This document shows positions 1 through 10,254 of a stretch of 32,475 bases of DNA, piece by piece. Both the position numbers and the translations under genes were made by a program. The first letter of the stretch is position 1. Each line of letters opens with the position of its first letter. The notes beneath the pieces are model-generated. The model saw only the letters and a program-made list of their open reading frames with translations, was not told the origin of the DNA and ran no database searches. The stretch is from Leptospira adleri (GTDB lineage Bacteria; Spirochaetota; Leptospiria; Leptospirales; Leptospiraceae): contig NZ_NPDU01000051.1 in assembly GCF_002811985.1 (NCBI RefSeq), positions 1-32,475 of the forward strand. The letters run 5' to 3'.

Positions 1-3000
1 CGAAATCTCATACATTCCTCCCAAGCTGATAACCTTACTTGCGTCCTGCAACCGGTTCTTAATCACTCGGCTTCCGCTAAAGTCATATTCATACTCGATC
101 GTGCCTTGTTCCACCGTGTCCATTCTGCGCAGCTTTTGAAACCCGTCATACGTAAGAACAGCTCCGTTTCGTGATATCATATTCCCCGAGCCGTCATACG
201 AGTAATCTCCGAGATATCCTGCGCTGCTCACGTGTGTCACTGCGTTCGCGTGACTCGGATCTCCGTAGCTGAAGGTTCTGTCTCCTTTTTTGAGTAACTT
301 CCCGGTATCACTGTAGATATAATCTTCGGTTCCGTATTTACCCATAGCGGAAACAAGGCGATTCGAAGAATCATACGTAAAGTTCTGCGTTCGGCTTCCG
401 TTCAACTTGTCTTCTATCTGCGAAAAATTTCCTTTCTCGTCGTACGAATACGCAACGTTTTCATAGACGTTCGTTCCTATCTTCGTCACAGTTTCTAATG
501 CCCGCTTCGTCAACTTGTCTACGTAGATATCCGTCCAAACGCCGTTTCCTAATTCTCGAATGATCTTCACCCGATTTCCTTCGATCACGGGGCCGCGATA
601 CGATACAAGAGGATGTTCTCCTGCGGAGCCGTCGCCCGGAGTCAGCGTGATTCCGTTCAAATAACCGGATTGCGAATATTTGTGATTGATCTTCGTCCCT
701 TCCGGATAAACCACTTCTGTAACTTGATTCAGAAAATTGAATTTCTTCTCCACGAGCAAAACCAAATTGTCTTCTCTAAAAATCGTCTTTTTGATAACGG
801 TTTGATTCCCTCTGGAATCGTATGCAAATTCCGTGGTTCCCAATTCGTCCGTCACTTTCGACAAACGGCCCACGCCGTTGGGAGAAGAAGGAAGATCGTA
901 TTCGTAACTGTGAACCGAAGTTCCACTGGAAGAATCGGCTCTCTTACTCAAAATTCTTCCCAAAGAATCGTAAGTAAAAACGATCCTCGAACCGTTCGCA
1001 TGACGTTCTTCGATCAGATTACCGGAAGAATCGTAATCGTAGGAAATCAAACCCGAGTTGACATTGTTAAGCGAAGTCCGCATTCCCGCAAAATTATAAC
1101 CGATCGAAGTCTGACCGTTTTCGGGATCGATGATTTTGGAAACGTTGCCTTTGGGAGTGTATTCGTAACCGATCGTTTTACCGTTCGTCGTTTTGCTGAT
1201 CGTCTGACCGAAACCGTTTTTGACCTCGACCGAAGTGGAAAGAATGGTGGAACCGGATTTGGAAACCGTAGTCGTAGTATTCCCGTTATACGAAATCGAA
1301 GTCTCCGTCCCTTCGTTGGAAACGATCTTGATCAGATCCTGATTATCGTCGTAGAAGTAATCTTTCACGCACAAAATCTCTTGACCTTCCAAATAAGGTT
1401 CTATCTTTCTCAAGACCTTACCCGCCTGATCCTTGTAAGTCGCTTCGGTCAAAACAAGACCGTCCAAAAGACTTCCCCGCTTTACGGTCAAACCTTCCTT
1501 TAAATTTACGATCTCCTCCGACCAGGAAACGGAATCTGCGTCGGCGTAAACCGTGGTCTTGGCCCGAGCGTTGACAAGACTGCCCGAATTGGAATATTCG
1601 ATCGTCTTTGTCCAATCGGAGGAGCCCGGAGCTTTAACCGCGACGACTCTCCCAAAGGAATCATATTTAGTTTCCGTAATATTTCCGTTCGCGTCCTTGC
1701 TCGAAAGTTCCAAACCTCTCCTCAGATCGAAAGTTTTTTCCGAAACGTGGCCGAAGGAATTGGTGATCCGAATCGGAAATTTATGAACGACCGAATCGTA
1801 TTCGATCGTCGAAACATTCCCTCTAGCGTCCCGAACCTGAGTGGGATTTCCGAAAGAATCGAAGGAAAGAAACTGAGATTCGGAAAAAACGCTGCCGTCC
1901 AACTTTTCGCGAACCCTCGAAATCGAATTACCGGAAAAATCGAATTCTTTTCTCGCGATCACTTGACCGCCTTTTAGACTTTCATTGAACTGCGGTTTTA
2001 AAAGAAAGGACGCGGAATCGAAGGACGTAAGATCGGAAACAGTAACACCGTCGATCGTGGAGGACTTACCCGTTTGGTTAAAGTTCGCGTCGTAAAGGAG
2101 GGAAGTACTCACCGATTGCAGAAGAACACCCGAACGAAAAATCGCTTCTGAGGAGGAAACCGGACGAATCCAGACCGAACCGTTCGGGAAAACCGATTTG
2201 GAATAAACGTAAGAACTCGAATGAATAGGAACCCCCGCCTTGCTCACGGACAAAGAAGTTTCCACACCCGCGAGATCCGGATCCGAAGAACTAAAAAACC
2301 GAACCGTATCCGTGCCGGTGATCGAATCAAAAGAAGAAACGGATTCGTAACCGAGAAGCGAAGACTTGCGCAAGGGTCCGCGGAAAAACCTCGGAGTACT
2401 AAAGGTGAAATCCGTCTTAGAAATTAAAAACTCCGCGGAACCGTCCCAGCCGAAGGAAGAGATCGACTTCACGACCGATTCGGGAGCCAAAAAAGGAAAA
2501 ACGTTCGGTTTAGCCGGAGCGACTGCGGACGCGTTGATCCTCTGACTAGCGGGTTGAGAAGCGAGATGAGACTTCTTCAAATCATATTCAATCTTTGTAA
2601 CTTGTAAAAACGAAGATTCCGTGCCTTGGTAGATGTTTTGGATCAGACCGTCCGGAATCTTAGGCTCGAAACGAAGAACTTCTAAAGTGGAATTCGAAGC
2701 GAAAGGAACCTGTCTCACAAGAATGGAAGGCAAAGCGGGATTCGGACTCGGAGTCCAATCCGAATACTTCTGAGGACTGGAACTCACGCCGATCAATTCC
2801 GTAACGCCGTCCCCGTTAAAATCCAAAGACTGCAAAAAACCGCCGGAAGCCCACGAAAAGTCCGAGGTCAAAGGAAACGAAACCGAACCGGAAGAACTCA
2901 AACCAGCCAAACGAACGTTGATCCTGCCGTTCTGAAAGAAAACCAGATCGGCCTTACCGTCCCGATTGAGATCGGAAAAATCGATTTTGTTTTTCCAATT

Positions 3001-5344
3001 CGAATAACCCAAATCGGAAAGAGAAGCGGTCTCCTCGGGGGTCGGGGTCGGGATCGCCATACGATTGTTGTCGATATCGTTCCAAACAAGACGATCATTC
3101 GGAGCAAAACGAACCTGAATCTGAACGATAAAAAAGAAATACCCGACTCGAATCTTGTCGTCTTGACCGTCCTCGTCCAAATCGACCATCGTATCTTGAT
3201 TAGGCATCACCGAAATTGGAGAAGAGAAAGAACCGTCCGATTTAAGAATTTCAACGAGATAACCGGTCTCGCCGTTTCGCGTAACGCGATCCATACGACC
3301 GTCGTAGTTGATATCGTAATCGGCGTAACCGTAGGAGCCGGGTAAAAAAGGATTCCCGATCTCGGAGGAAAGGGGGACGTCGTTTACGAATTGTCCGATA
3401 TTCTCGGATTGAAAATCCTTCCCGTTGAAATGGTATTGATGAATAAAAGTTCCGAAAAAAGGAAACGAACCCGAACTCATCGAAACAAAATCCAAAAAAC
3501 CGTCCCCGTTCGTGTCCGCAAAAAAACGATTCCCGGAAGAACCGAAACTACCGCCGAAGGAAGAACTCTCGTTCAAGGATGTACTGCCGACCACCGACAA
3601 AGAATTGGAAATCGGATCCAAAGAAAGAAAGGAAACGATCAATCTTCTGGAACCGAGCAAACCTTCCATACGGACAAAATCGGGGATCCCGTTGCGATCC
3701 AAATCCGCGAAAAGTTGAAACTCTAAACCGAAGTCGGAGAAAGAAAGAGTCTGAGCGAAATTAAGAGAACTCCCGTCCGAAAGAAAAACGTCCAAACCTA
3801 AACTGACGTTCGCCTGGACCAAGTCGGAAAGACCGTCTCCGTTCATATCTGCGATGAAATGCCGGCCTCTCTTATCTTGCGATTGAGGAACGAAGGCCGT
3901 CACGTTCGTACCGGAATCGTGAAAATCGGGCCCCCAAAAAATTCGAAAAGGAACGCCCGGTTTTTCAAAAAGTAAAAAATCCGCTTTGCCGTCCCCGTTA
4001 AAATCACCGGGAAAAATTCTTCCCCTGCTAGTAAGATTCAAAACGTTGCCGAGAGGACTCGAATCGATAGGCAAAGAAGAATTCAGAGCGTCGCCCGCGG
4101 ATTGAAGATCCGTCACGTAAAAATGTTGATTGTCCTTGGAACCGAGAACACGAACGTATTCGGCGATACCGTCGCCCGTAACGTCAAGCGCGCCGGCAAA
4201 AGAAGTCTCGACGCCGTTCGAATGAACGTCCCAAATATTCTGAGTCGCCCAACCGCAAATCAAAATCGCCCAAGGACCGACCGAAGCCATACAACCCGCG
4301 TTCGAAGTACAGGCGCAGGCAATCACGCCGTTGTCAAACGCGCCTTGAAGACCTTCTTGAATCGCACGGAAAGTCAAAGCAAACCCGTTTGAAATCGAAC
4401 GATTGAAACTCGGAGCAGAAAGGGAAACATCGGAATGATCGGTATAAGAAAAAGTCAAAGGATCGAAATTGGATCGACGAATCGTTTTCAGTAAACGGGA
4501 AGTATCGTCATAAATATAATCGAAAGAATACGAATCGACGTTCGATTCGGAACCGAACTCGTCCCGTGCAAAGACGTCGATACTCGAAAGAACCTTCGAA
4601 TGATATTGTTTTACGTTGGAAAAAAAAAAGAATCGAAGAAAAACCCGAAGCCTCGTTCGAATAACCGAAAGAAATACGCGCATTGCCGTGAACATAGACG
4701 ATCTCCGAAGGCAGCAAAAGGCCCTTGGAAAGACCATCCGAATCGTAGGACACGTCGTAACCGTTACCGAAAGAATCGCGAACGCTCTTTAAACCCCAAG
4801 TAACTACTTTCCCTGAATCCGGGGCTTGCGCTAAAATTTTAGAATCGATCGAAGTTCCGAACAAGTAGACCTTACCGTCTTTCTCTTCGAACTTCCAAGC
4901 CCCGCCGGACAAACGGGAAATTTTAAGAGAAGGTTGAAACTTAGAAAAAAACGAACCGCTGGAATCGGACAAAAGCTCTCCGCCGATAGAGGAGATAAAG
5001 CGGGAACCGTTTTCGAAATAACCGAAATTAGGATTAACTTGAACCGTAGGAAGACCTTCGAGAGAGAATCCCTTACCTAAAATACCATTTGATGAAGAGG
5101 AGCTATAGCGAACGGAAAGTTTAGGTACAATATCGCCCGCACCCGGAGGAACGGATATTGGAAACGAAAAAGAGGACTTCCCAAAAGAATCTACGCTAAG
5201 TTTTGGTATCGCTTGTGGCATGGAAGATTCCTCCGAAGGAAGCGCCAAAGAAAAAAAACTTTGAATCGATTGGAGAAAGGAAAAGTTAAGAACAAAAAGA
5301 ATAACAAATACTAAGAAAATGATTCGCGGAGCGCGTGATTTCAT
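1..5344 (-). CDS. Giant secreted SpvB / FG-GAP / RHS-repeat protein, C-terminus beyond window, frame broken at a T10 run
   Basis: The gene starts at ATG 5344 with TGGAG upstream. Residues 8-25 are a hydrophobic export signal. An SpvB/TcdB-like N-terminal domain follows (FSFPISVPPGAGDIVPKLSV, then NGILGKGFSLEGLP). In this frame a stop comes at 4508. Dropping one T from the run at 4620-4629 moves to a frame that I read triplet by triplet and found free of stops from 4620 to base 1 (1,540 codons). That frame holds at least eight calcium-type FG-GAP/VCBS motifs between about 4015 and 2785 (DFNGDGKADF, DMNGDGLSDL, DLNRDGKADL). From about 2000 to 1 it holds RHS/YD repeats (YDSSGNLIEE, YDSLGRILSK, YDGSGNMISR). 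The protein exceeds 1,770 residues. The family includes Tc-toxin B subunits and RHS polymorphic toxins, whose toxin or core end would lie off the left edge. Whether this copy is expressed, phase-variable, decayed or a sequencing error cannot be decided here. Confidence 0.85.
4620..4629 (-). repeat. Homopolymer run, ten T on the coding strand, at the frame break of the RHS gene
   Basis: Ten A on the plus strand read as ten T in the gene. The upstream frame reads ILFFF and then ends 42 codons later. With nine T it reads ILFFSNVKQYHS and continues through the FG-GAP and RHS regions. Runs this long are prone to replication or transcription slippage and also to sequencing error. Confidence 0.8.
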
Positions 5345-5683
5345 CCAAAAACTCCAGTTCTATTTGTATCAAAGTAACCGTTTCGCTAAGATCTTCTAAA
5401 AACAGAAAAGCCTAGGTAATGATACCAAATTGACACTTTTAAAAACTTGTGGCGAACTAGGAAATATTTTTTGAATTTTCACTCTTTAAAGAAAATTTTG
5501 AATTATAAATAACTTTGTACTAAGGAACAAGCGACAACTCTTAGTACATAAATTCTTCAGTGTGAAAAAATGTACTAAGGACAGTTGTCTTGAAACAAAT
5601 TCTTTATCCTATTTACAAAAATGATGCAATTTCGAATTGCCGATCGAAGGATAAATTGACAAACACACAGGGAAACTATTTAG
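5345..5683. other. Intergenic, AT-rich, no gene seen
   Basis: This stretch lies upstream of the RHS gene and carries its leader. No credible reading frame is visible. The only clear structure is the triple TGTACTAAG element at 5516-5589, listed separately. A short frame with ATG at 5621 stops after 12 codons. Confidence 0.6.
5516..5589. repeat. Three copies of TGTACTAAG in alternating orientation
   Basis: TGTACTAAG occurs at 5516-5524 and 5571-5579, and its exact reverse complement CTTAGTACA at 5540-5548. The centre copy therefore pairs with either side. The pairing extends imperfectly into GACAACT (5533-5539) and AGTTGTC (5583-5589). It could be an operator cluster or the scar of a small mobile element. 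No transposase is next to it. Confidence 0.6.
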
Positions 5684-6205
5684 AGACGTTATTGTCTCTT
5701 TGCTCTGGTCGGAAGCGCCTTTCTCTTTCCAGCTTCTTCTCAAACTGACCATGCGTTCTTAGTAGATGAGATCCACAAAAGTGCGGACACCGTTAGTCTT
5801 CGTTGGAAAGAAAGGACATACAGAATTCCAAAGTTTGAGATTCAAAAAACCGGTTACGTAAAGAAAAGGAACGGAATTTTCGATTCCATATTCGGAATTT
5901 CAGCAAACGATAAAATCAATTTATAAACTTCATCAATCTCATTAGAATTTGATGTTAATGCCGAGACGATTGAAACTACTGGATCGATTAGTTCCTTTCA
6001 CTTTTGTATAAGGATTACAAAACAGGAATCGGCCAAAAGATTCAATTTTCTATCTGAATGTTCAGCTTACCGCGATTTCGGCCCACAATGAATCGTTCTT
6101 CAATTACAAATAAAGACGGATGCCGCTAAGGCGTATGCGCGAGCAAACCTTTGTGGCGTATAATTTTCTTCATATTCTATCCAAAGTGCGGACAAAGATA
6201 AATAA
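5684..6205 (+). pseudogene. Decayed gene, possibly for a small exported protein
   Basis: One frame stays coding-like for about 170 codons but has no start codon and is cut by TAA 5924, TGA 6089 and TAA 6161 before a final TAA at 6203. Its beginning resembles the hydrophobic end of a signal peptide (LFALVGSAFLFPASSQTDHA). A charged region follows (SLRWKERTYRIPKF, QKTGYVKKRNGIFDSIFG). After the first stop the frame resumes (SISLEFDVNAETIETTGS). I do not recognise the family. The absence of an initiation codon in the open stretch and three internal stops argue that it is dead. Chance openness of one frame remains possible. Confidence 0.4.
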
Positions 6206-6210
6206 AATGA

Positions 6211-6239
6211 TTGACTCATTTTTTATATAACTATATGAT
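6211..6239 (+). promoter_or_regulatory. Sigma70-type promoter for the ArsR/AHSA1 pair, nearly leaderless
   Basis: TTGACT (6211-6216), a 17-base spacer and TATGAT (6234-6239) make a near-consensus promoter. Transcription would begin about 6246, only some ten bases before ATG 6257, and no Shine-Dalgarno sequence fits there. Alternating TATATAA/ATATAAG sequence overlaps the -10 and the start, where an ArsR-type repressor could bind. Confidence 0.7.
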
Positions 6240-6256
6240 TATATAAGTATATATAA

Positions 6257-6601
6257 ATGCAAAATCTTGACGTTACCTTTGCGGCGCTCGCGGATTCCAC
6301 CCGTCGTGCGATCCTTATGCGCCTTGCGAAAGGCGAAATGACGGTCATGGAGTTGGCTAAACCTTTCAAAATGAGTCAGCCCGCGATCTCGCGGCACCTC
6401 AAAATTCTCGAACAGGCCGGCCTCATCTCGACAACCGTCCGCGCACAGGAACGGCCGCGTAGGCTCGAGACCGCACCCCTTAAAAAAGCGACCGATTGGA
6501 TTGAGAAATACCGTCAGATGTGGGAAAAGCGGTACCAAGTGCTCGATACGCTGCTTGTAGAATTACAAACGATACAAACTCAAGGAGACCAACAAAAATG
6601 A
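6257..6601 (+). CDS. ArsR-family winged-helix transcriptional regulator
   Basis: The protein has 114 residues. A winged helix-turn-helix spans about 10-75, with the recognition region QPAISRHLKILEQAGL at 41-56. The N-terminus (LADSTRRAILMRLAKGE) is typical of the ArsR subgroup encoded beside SRPBCC/AHSA1 proteins. There are no cysteines, so the classic metal-sensing site is absent and it probably does not sense arsenic or other thiophilic metals. Its stop overlaps the next start (ATGA, 6598-6601), so the two genes are translationally coupled. A strong promoter ends 17 bases upstream and the leader is too short for a ribosome-binding site. Autoregulation is likely by analogy with the family. 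The effector is unknown. Confidence 0.9.
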   Translation: MQNLDVTFAALADSTRRAILMRLAKGEMTVMELAKPFKMSQPAISRHLKILEQAGLISTTVRAQERPRRLETAPLKKATDWIEKYRQMWEKRYQVLDTLLVELQTIQTQGDQQK

Positions 6602-7107
6602 AAACGAATCAAAAAGAAGTGAAGATAGAACTTAGAGGCGAAACGGAAGTCGTACTTACGCGTTATTTCGCAGCGCCCCGTAAATTGGTATTCGATTGTT
6701 TTACCAAGCCGGAACTGATACGTCGATGGCTGACCGGTCCCGAAGGCTGGAGGCTGGAAAGTTGCGAGGCCGATCTTAAAGTCGGCGGCAAATACCTGTA
6801 TGTCTTTGCCGACTCAAAAGGAGTCAAAATGGGAATTTACGGAAAATTCCTAGAAGTGATTGTACCTGAGAAAGTAGCGAATAACGAGAATTATGCGACG
6901 GACATGTCGGCATTCAATCCGGATGGTCCGGAAAATCCCGATGCGACCGTCGAATCACGCACCTTCACAACGGAAGGCGATGGAACTCTCCTCACTCACG
7001 TATTCAAATATGCTTCGTCCGAAATACGCGAACTCGAGTCCGGTGCGGCCGAAGGCTGGATTCCACTCTGCCTGGAACTCGACAAATTATTGCTGGAGAT
7101 CGGATAA
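6598..7107 (+). CDS. AHSA1 / SRPBCC-domain protein
   Basis: I take ATG 6598, preceded by GGAG at about 6584, giving 169 residues. A longer reading in the same frame from 6520 lies inside the regulator gene and is not needed. The fold is START-like SRPBCC of the AHSA1 branch: RYFAAPRKLVFDCFTKPELIRRWLTGP at about 22-48, then DLKVGGKYLYVF, and a C-terminal helix ending GWIPLCLELDKLL. These domains form a hydrophobic pocket for small ligands. Many pair with an ArsR regulator as here, but their substrates are rarely known. Cytoplasmic, with no signal peptide. It overlaps the regulator by four bases and is followed by an inverted repeat. Confidence 0.88.
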   Translation: MKTNQKEVKIELRGETEVVLTRYFAAPRKLVFDCFTKPELIRRWLTGPEGWRLESCEADLKVGGKYLYVFADSKGVKMGIYGKFLEVIVPEKVANNENYATDMSAFNPDGPENPDATVESRTFTTEGDGTLLTHVFKYASSEIRELESGAAEGWIPLCLELDKLLLEIG

Positions 7108-7136
7108 GTATCTTTTTCCTAGCGGCGAACCGATTC

Positions 7137-7180
7137 AATTATTATAACGATTTGAATGTTTTTGAAACGTTATAATAATT
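7137..7180 (+). terminator. Long inverted repeat after the AHSA1 gene, possible terminator
   Basis: AATTATTATAACG (7137-7149) and CGTTATAATAATT (7168-7180) are perfect 13-base arms around an 18-base loop, 30 bases after the stop codon. The stem is AT-rich and no T-run follows, so termination would be weak. A second inverted repeat lies at 7198-7220 (CGTTTTTAT / ATAAAAACG). Confidence 0.4.
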
Positions 7181-7399
7181 TGCCGAGCTTATACGAGCGT
7201 TTTTATTATAGATAAAAACGTTCTTACACCGAAGCCTGCACGGTGAATCCAATTTCAAAACCTATTTATGCTCTTTACAAGCTTCTTATAGCGGTTGTTT
7301 GATCCCAATCATTTTCTTCTCTTATTAAAACCTCTTACTCGTTCAGACCGAAATCCAAACAAATTGGATTCTCAGGTATTGACCTCCTCCGATTGATTT

Positions 7400-7633
7400 A
7401 TGAGAATCTTTGCATATACCGAAAAGGAACTGAATATATTTGTAAAAACTATAACCTGCTCTAAAATAATTATACAAAAAATGTATAATATAAAATCGCC
7501 AACCTTAGAAATCAATTCTCCGGAAGATGATTCCATAACAATTGAATGGATAAAAGGTCGCGTTCGCATTGGCATGAGTTTAAAAAAATATTTCAAAACC
7601 TTTTTGGTTTTTTCACGAATTTTGATTTTTTGA
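7400..7633 (+). CDS. Small hypothetical reading frame, possibly a relic
   Basis: This 77-codon frame starts at ATG 7400 with no convincing ribosome-binding site. It reads as an ordinary soluble peptide in the middle (INSPEDDSITIEWIKGRVRI) and turns hydrophobic at the end. A second coding-like stretch in another frame follows at about 7636-7770 (EESLNSLYKRLF), so it may be the front of a frameshifted gene. Family not recognised. The opposite strand is also open here and looks less protein-like. Confidence 0.25.
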   Translation: MRIFAYTEKELNIFVKTITCSKIIIQKMYNIKSPTLEINSPEDDSITIEWIKGRVRIGMSLKKYFKTFLVFSRILIF

Positions 7634-7696
7634 ATTTTCCTCCGGTGAAGAATCATTGAATTCGCTTTATAAAAGATTATTTACAGCGCGTCCTAG

Positions 7697-8132
<436 letters not shown>

Positions 8133-8195
8133 GAGTAGGCTCTTTAACTTCAGATTCGAACATCATCGAATAAGCTATAAGTAAAAACCGCATTC

Positions 8196-8213
8196 CCCGA
8201 TGTTTCGTTCGGG
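8196..8213 (-). terminator. Probable terminator of the DoxX-TetR-DUF2798 operon
   Basis: On the minus strand CCCGA and TCGGG pair around eight bases, about 13 bases after the DUF2798 stop. A short T-run (GGTTTTTAC) comes some six bases downstream. Confidence 0.4.
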
Positions 8214-8226
8214 ATAATTCATCGGG

Positions 8227-8457
8227 CTATTTTTCATCCGTAGTCAGTTTTTCGATAAGACGGTTTATTCTTTTGGGAAGGATCAAAATCAAGGGAATAG
8301 CAATCGGATATCCGATGTAAAAACCGGCTAACCAGGCCTCAAAAAAACCGGAATTCATTCCATTTTTTATAGCTGCATTTGCAAATGATATAACGAAAAC
8401 CATTACGAAGCCCATGAAAATGGCGAATAACAGATCACGATATTTGCGATGAATCAT
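8227..8457 (-). CDS. DUF2798 small membrane protein
   Basis: The protein has 76 residues and two predicted membrane helices (about 9-29 and 40-62). The layout FAIFMGFVMVFVISFANAA ... AWLAGFYIGYPIAIPLILILP and the basic ending RINRLIEKL match DUF2798, a two-helix inner-membrane family with no known function. The start codon follows directly on the stop of the TetR gene, and AAGGA within the end of tetR supplies the ribosome-binding site. It is therefore the last gene of the operon and depends on upstream transcription. Confidence 0.75.
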   Translation of the reverse strand: MIHRKYRDLLFAIFMGFVMVFVISFANAAIKNGMNSGFFEAWLAGFYIGYPIAIPLILILPKRINRLIEKLTTDEK

Positions 8458-9138
8458 TTATTTGTTATCCTTCTTGGATTTTCCCTGCCTGGGGGACATT
8501 GTTCTTACCCATTCCCGAAGCCAATTGGCTTCCCTTATGATGTAAGTCGGATCGCGGAAACTATGCGTGAGCAGAGTTGAGCCTTCTAGTACGGAAAGCA
8601 GATGTACAGCCAGATTACCTGACTCAGCTTCCTGCCCTATTGCCCGAAATTGAGCTTCGATCCAGACGAGGAATTCACTGAAGAGCTGGCTCCCTTTTTG
8701 TGCAAGCGGTCCGCCCTGTTTTTGCAGTTCGCTACACAGAGTTCCCATCGGGCAACCGCTCAAAGCAAGCTGTTCACTATTGTCTTGCATCATCTGGATG
8801 AAAGACAATAGCCGGTTTTTCGGATCCGGATCTTTATCCCATTCATTCCGGAAGGCGCGATAGTCCAGAACATGTTGTTCGATCAGAGCATTTCCGATAG
8901 CGTCTTTTGTTTTGAAATAATAATAAACATTGCCTAAAGGAATTTTTGAGTCCGCTGCAATGTCGGCTAACGTGGTTTTGTCGAAGCCTTGCTGATAGAC
9001 TAATTTTACGGCAGATTGCAGCAGTCGTAACCGCTTCGCCGCAGGCGCTTTTACTGATTTCGCCGCGGCGGAGTCGCGACTACCGGCTCCGTCTTTTTTC
9101 TTTGTTATAATTTTTTTGGTTTTCCGTCTTATTTTCAA
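8458..9138 (-). CDS. TetR-family transcriptional repressor
   Basis: The protein has 226 residues and starts at TTG 9138 with AGGA upstream; no earlier ATG is available. A lysine-rich tail (1-35) precedes the TetR helix-turn-helix at about 54-76 (TTLADIAADSKIPLGNVYYY). The C-terminal region has GCPMGTLCSEL (about 128-138), as in TetR_C subfamilies that sense electrophiles or small organic compounds. The two cysteines there could act as a redox or electrophile sensor (inference). The gene sits 15 bases after the nitronate-monooxygenase-like gene and immediately before DUF2798. It probably binds AGTYAGTTWACTRACT in the promoters of its own operon (10755-10770) and of the YceI gene (11580-11595). 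Confidence 0.9.
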   Translation of the reverse strand: MKIRRKTKKIITKKKDGAGSRDSAAAKSVKAPAAKRLRLLQSAVKLVYQQGFDKTTLADIAADSKIPLGNVYYYFKTKDAIGNALIEQHVLDYRAFRNEWDKDPDPKNRLLSFIQMMQDNSEQLALSGCPMGTLCSELQKQGGPLAQKGSQLFSEFLVWIEAQFRAIGQEAESGNLAVHLLSVLEGSTLLTHSFRDPTYIIREANWLREWVRTMSPRQGKSKKDNK

Positions 9139-9153
9139 AGGATCGTCCTAATT

Positions 9154-10218
9154 TTATAACCGCTCAAGAATCGATTCCATCAGTGCTGGTGCCGTCCGAT
9201 GACGAAGATTGGGAGCGATTTGTCCTCCATAAAGAGGTAATACATCCGTTCGTCCCGTCTTTATCATGGCTGATTTTAGATATGACATGAACCAACTTTG
9301 AATAGGGAATGGCGGGAGTTCCTTGCTGCGAGCTATCATATCTTCAGTCCAACGATTGCTGATTCCTCGCGCTAACCGTCCCGTGAACGACCGTGTTAAT
9401 GTAGTCTGTTCGGCCTTGTCGCTAAATAACATCGCACGATGTTCAGGCGTCGTTCCGGATTCTTCGCACGCAAGAAAAGCAGTTCCTATCTGGACCATCT
9501 GCGCGCCGAGCGATAGCGCGGCACGTAATCCTCGCGCATCCGCAATCCCGCCGGCGGCGATCACCGGCGTCTTTACACGATCAGATACTAACTGAGTGAG
9601 TACAAATGTTCCCATGAGCGAATCCTCTGCCGGTTTCAAAAATGACGTCCGGTGTCCGCCTGCTTCAAATCCAGTGGCTACTATAAGATCAACACCGGCT
9701 TCGTCAAGCATTCGGGCCTCAGCGATTGACGTTGCAGTACCGATCGTAACGATTCCACGCCGTCTGCATTCCGCAAGAATCGCAGGTCGTGGAACACCGA
9801 AAACAAAACTAAAGACCGGCGGATTTGCTTCTATAAGCGCTTCGAATTGCTCCTCAAATGAATGATGAAAATGAGCGGGATGTTCCGGTCTTTGAATTCC
9901 GAATTCTCGATAATAAGGTTCAAAAATTTTGAAAACCCTATCGAATTCTGCTTCGTTCAATTCCAGACCGCCCTGGTCATGGTCGGACACCCAAAGGTTG
10001 ACAGCAAAAGGATGCGGGGTCAACGACCGGATTTCGTTCACTAAAGGCCCTAGATCCGACGGTGCCAGACTATGTGCGCCGTAGGATCCTAACCCGCCCA
10101 AATTCGATACGGCTGCCGCTAAACGAGCAGTAGAAAGGCCGCCGCCAAATGGACCTTGAATAATTGGAAAACGAACGCCTAGCCTGCGCACCGCTTCGGT
10201 TATTTTTTCGTGAGCCAT
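9154..10218 (-). CDS. Nitronate monooxygenase-like flavin enzyme (2-nitropropane dioxygenase family)
   Basis: The 354-residue protein is a TIM-barrel FMN enzyme. Visible motifs are QGPFGGG (21-27), TGFEAGGHR (182-190, with the histidine that serves as base in the family), AAGGIADARG (221-230) and QIGTAFLACEES (243-254), the last two forming the FMN phosphate-binding end. Family members oxidise alkyl nitronates, or act as NAD(P)H:quinone reductases or enoyl reductases, so the substrate is not fixed by sequence. ATG 10218 has an excellent AGGAGG (10230-10235). It is the second gene of the operon begun by DoxX and precedes the TetR repressor, fitting a role in detoxifying a compound sensed by that repressor. 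Confidence 0.88.
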   Translation of the reverse strand: MAHEKITEAVRRLGVRFPIIQGPFGGGLSTARLAAAVSNLGGLGSYGAHSLAPSDLGPLVNEIRSLTPHPFAVNLWVSDHDQGGLELNEAEFDRVFKIFEPYYREFGIQRPEHPAHFHHSFEEQFEALIEANPPVFSFVFGVPRPAILAECRRRGIVTIGTATSIAEARMLDEAGVDLIVATGFEAGGHRTSFLKPAEDSLMGTFVLTQLVSDRVKTPVIAAGGIADARGLRAALSLGAQMVQIGTAFLACEESGTTPEHRAMLFSDKAEQTTLTRSFTGRLARGISNRWTEDMIARSKELPPFPIQSWFMSYLKSAMIKTGRTDVLPLYGGQIAPNLRHRTAPALMESILERL

Positions 10219-10254
10219 TCGACTTAAGCCTCCTATATATAATCAATGAGCAAT

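Noticed and set aside
613..1503. 296-codon plus-strand frame inside the RHS gene
   Set aside because: It is the mirror of the long minus frame, whose YD-repeat motifs are clear. The plus translation is Arg/Phe-rich with no family motif.
6520..6597. Longer start for the AHSA1 protein
   Set aside because: It would overlap the ArsR gene by 27 codons. ATG 6598 has a good GGAG and the normal family N-terminus.
7372..7656. 94-codon minus frame opposite 7400-7633
   Set aside because: The translation is hydrophobic and low-complexity with no ribosome-binding site. The plus frame is the slightly better candidate.
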